From assembly GCA_023396555.1 (NCBI GenBank), contig JAEWWC010000089.1, positions 1 to 30,181 of the forward strand: a stretch of DNA of 30,181 bases, given 5' to 3'. The position numbers and the translations under genes were made by a program. Below the pieces are notes generated by a model. That model searched no databases, was not told the origin of the DNA, and saw nothing but the letters and a program-made list of their open reading frames with translations. This stretch comes from Bacillota bacterium (lineage in GTDB: Bacteria > Bacillota > Clostridia > Christensenellales > SZUA-584). How positions within the stretch are numbered: the stretch's first letter is position 1; every line of letters begins with the position of its first letter. Shown one piece after another: positions 27,991 through 30,181 of this stretch.

Positions 27991-30181
27991 ATGGCACAAA
28001 AACAAACAATCGATGGGAATACCGCCGCGGCTCACGTAGCCTATGCGTTCTCGGACGTCGGCGCGATATACCCCATCACCCCGTCTTCGCCCATGGCGGA
28101 AACCTGCGACGAGTGGGCGGCTCACAATAGAACCAACCTCTTCGGCCAGAAAATGCGCGTTGCCGAAATGCAGTCGGAAGCGGGCGCAGCCGGTGCGGTG
28201 CACGGCTCGCTGGCAACCGGTGCGTTCACATCCACATTTACGGCTTCACAGGGCCTGCTGCTGATGATACCGAACATGTACAAGATCGCAGGCGAATTGC
28301 TTCCCAGCGTGTTTCATGTAACGGCAAGATCACTGGCGGCCCACGCGCTTTCGATATTCGGTGACCACAGCGACGTCATGGCGACCCGCCAGACGGGCTT
28401 CGCGATGCTGGCCGCTGGCAGCGTACAGGAAGTCATGGACATGGCGGCAGTGTCGCATCTCGCCACGCTGAAAACCAAGGTTCCTTTCCTGCATTTCTTT
28501 GACGGCTTCCGCACCTCGCACGAAGTTCAGAAGATCGAGATGATCGACTACGATGTGTTTGAAAAGCTGGCCGATAGAAAGGCCATCGCTGAGTTCCGTG
28601 CCCGCGCGATGAACCCGGAACACCCGCACCTGCAGGGGACAGCGCAGAACCCGGACATCTACTTCCAGAACAGGGAAGCGGCCAACAAATACTATGACGC
28701 CACGCCGGACATCGTGCAAGCCGTAATGGACGAGCTCGCCGCAGAGATCGGACGCAAATATAAGCTGTTCGATTATGTGGGCGCTCCGGATGCCGAAAAT
28801 ATCATCATCATGATGGGCAGCGGCGCTGAAGCCACCGAAGAAGCGATCAACTACCTGAACGCCAGAGGCGAGAAGCTGGGCATGATCAAGGTCCGTCTGT
28901 ACCGCCCGTTCAGCGCGAAACACTTCCTGTCTTCTCTTCCGAAGACCGCCAAGAAGATCTGCGTGCTTGACAGAACCAAGGAGCCGGGCGCCGCGGGCGA
29001 GCCGCTCTATCAGGATGTCATCACTGTGCTGGCCGAAGCGGGCCGCGGCGACATCAAAGTAATCGGCGGACGTTATGGTCTTTCTTCCAAGGAATACACC
29101 CCGTCGATGGCCAAGGCTGTGTACGTCAACCTTGCCGGCGAGATGAAGAACCACTTCACCGTTGGTATCAACGACGACGTGACGAACCTCTCCCTCGACT
29201 ATTCCGACAAGATCGACGCCGCTCCCGAGGGTACCTACCGCTGCAAGTTCTACGGTCTCGGCAGCGACGGTACCGTGGGCGCTAACAAGAACTCCATCAA
29301 GATCATCGGCGACCACACCGACATGTACGCTCAAGGCTACTTCAGCTACGACTCCAAGAAGTCGGGCGGTCTCACCGTTTCTCACCTGCGCTTCGGCAAG
29401 AGCCCGATACAGTCCACGTACCTCATCGACGTCGCGGACCTGATCGCCTGCCACAACCCATCCTACGTGACGCGTTATGACATGCTCTCCGACGCGAAGG
29501 AAGGCGGCATTTTCCTGCTGAACTCGCCTTGGACCACGCTTGAAGATCTGGAAAGGGAGCTGCCGGCGTGCGTCAAGAACATAATCGCGAAAAAGAAGCT
29601 GAAATTCTATAACGTCGACGCGATCGACCTCGCCGAGAAATCCGGCATGGGCGGACGCATCAACACCATCATGCAGGCGGCATTCTTCAAAGTCGCAGGC
29701 ATCATCCCCGAAGCCGAAGCGATCGACTACATGAAGCAGGCTGTCAAGAAGACCTACGGCAAGAAGGGCGACAAGATCGTCCAAATGAACAATAACGCCA
29801 TCGATATGGGCGCCGAAGGCATCGTGGAAGTCAAGTATCCCGAATCCTGGGCCACCGCCACCGAGGGCGCGGCTTATGCCAAAGCCCCTGCGGAAGCGGG
29901 TGAGTTCTTCGTGAAAACGCTATACCCGATCATCGAGCAGAAGGGCGACGATTTGCCGGTGTCCGCGTTCGACCCGCGCGGCTTCTTCCCGACGGGCACC
30001 ACAAAGTACGAGAAACGCGGCATCGCGGTGAACGTTCCGCGCTGGATACCCGACAACTGCATCATGTGCAACCAGTGCTCGTACGTCTGCCCGCACGCCG
30101 TCATCCGTCCGTTCCTCGCCAAGGAAGAGGACCTGAAGGACGCGCCGGAAACCTACATCACCAAGGATGCTCGCGGCAAGG
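27991..30181 (+). CDS. nifJ: Pyruvate:ferredoxin (flavodoxin) oxidoreductase, 5' part
   Basis: The first 730 codons of a single-chain PFOR (family about 1170-1200 residues); the rest lies past the right edge. The enzyme oxidises pyruvate with CoA to acetyl-CoA, CO2 and reduced ferredoxin. Domain I starts at once: DGNTAAAHVAYAFSDVGAIY and YPITPSSPMAE (pyruvate-binding Thr in PITPSS). QSEAGAAGAVHGSL, TSTFTASQGLLLM and RQTGFAMLAAGS follow. Domain II holds VLDRTKEPGAAGEPLY. The gamma domain has FYGLGSDGTVGANKNSIKII. The EKR segment is TKYEKRGIAV, and the first 4Fe-4S motif CIMCNQCSYVCPHAVI is just inside the window. The second cluster and TPP-binding domain are not visible. AAGGAGG precedes the ATG at 27991. 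It supplies the ferredoxin substrate of the Rnf complex encoded 4 kb upstream. Confidence 0.97.
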   Translation, partial: MAQKQTIDGNTAAAHVAYAFSDVGAIYPITPSSPMAETCDEWAAHNRTNLFGQKMRVAEMQSEAGAAGAVHGSLATGAFTSTFTASQGLLLMIPNMYKIAGELLPSVFHVTARSLAAHALSIFGDHSDVMATRQTGFAMLAAGSVQEVMDMAAVSHLATLKTKVPFLHFFDGFRTSHEVQKIEMIDYDVFEKLADRKAIAEFRARAMNPEHPHLQGTAQNPDIYFQNREAANKYYDATPDIVQAVMDELAAEIGRKYKLFDYVGAPDAENIIIMMGSGAEATEEAINYLNARGEKLGMIKVRLYRPFSAKHFLSSLPKTAKKICVLDRTKEPGAAGEPLYQDVITVLAEAGRGDIKVIGGRYGLSSKEYTPSMAKAVYVNLAGEMKNHFTVGINDDVTNLSLDYSDKIDAAPEGTYRCKFYGLGSDGTVGANKNSIKIIGDHTDMYAQGYFSYDSKKSGGLTVSHLRFGKSPIQSTYLIDVADLIACHNPSYVTRYDMLSDAKEGGIFLLNSPWTTLEDLERELPACVKNIIAKKKLKFYNVDAIDLAEKSGMGGRINTIMQAAFFKVAGIIPEAEAIDYMKQAVKKTYGKKGDKIVQMNNNAIDMGAEGIVEVKYPESWATATEGAAYAKAPAEAGEFFVKTLYPIIEQKGDDLPVSAFDPRGFFPTGTTKYEKRGIAVNVPRWIPDNCIMCNQCSYVCPHAVIRPFLAKEEDLKDAPETYITKDARGK

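Noticed and set aside
28330..29784. 484-codon minus-strand open frame opposite nifJ
   Set aside because: Shadow of the pyruvate:ferredoxin oxidoreductase gene, with no motif support.
1..30181. CRISPR array, prophage, insertion sequence, tRNA or rRNA gene
   Set aside because: No spaced direct-repeat array, transposase or phage gene, or cloverleaf and rRNA signature was recognised by reading either strand. The only regular array is the coding collagen repeat.

Overview
The window looks like the chromosome of a spore-forming, strictly anaerobic Clostridia-type member of the Bacillota. It has GC-rich genes separated by AT-rich intergenic regions. The evidence is a complete six-subunit Rnf complex in the order C-D-G-E-A-B, the start of a pyruvate:ferredoxin oxidoreductase gene, a GerW/YtfJ-type sporulation protein beside its DUF2953 partner, a YlxY/PdaB-type polysaccharide deacetylase next to pnp, and two collagen-like proteins of the kind found on spore surfaces. 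No phage, plasmid, CRISPR, rRNA or tRNA feature was recognised.

Left part (1-8.1 kb). Two minus-strand collagen-like proteins share a BclA-type globular domain placed at opposite ends of the chain. The first runs off the left edge. Next come plus-strand egsA (sn-glycerol-1-phosphate dehydrogenase) with a consensus promoter and a structured leader, minus-strand purR, divergent plus-strand murC, and a UroD/MtaA-superfamily gene with its own promoter. Hairpin terminators separate these units.

Middle part (8.1-18.9 kb), all minus strand. Read in transcription order it is rpsO, pnp, a polysaccharide deacetylase, a tandem-OB-fold single-stranded DNA-binding protein, a fumarylacetoacetate hydrolase-family enzyme, then (after a structured repeat) yerC, pcrA, ligA, a DUF2953 protein and ytfJ. 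Several of these adjacencies are also known in Bacillus (rpsO-pnp-ylxY, pcrA-ligA, ytfI-ytfJ).

Right part (18.9-30.2 kb). The plus-strand rnfCDGEAB operon ends in a maf gene that overlaps rnfB. A second copy of the structured repeat follows, then a minus-strand NADH-oxidase/CoA-disulfide-reductase-like flavoprotein, a frameshifted AraC-family relic, mreB, and the 5' two-thirds of nifJ, which continues past the right edge. PFOR would supply reduced ferredoxin and Rnf would use it to reduce NAD+ while pumping ions, so the right part holds a core piece of anaerobic energy conservation.

The observations most worth following up are the two copies of a multi-hairpin intergenic repeat (13.76-13.93 kb and 24.86-24.96 kb), the domain-swapped collagen-like pair, the AraC relic, a deacetylase that appears to lack its last catalytic histidine, and structured leaders on egsA, rpsO, pnp and nifJ. 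I saw no clear candidate for a wholly new multi-gene system; most of the window is core genome.
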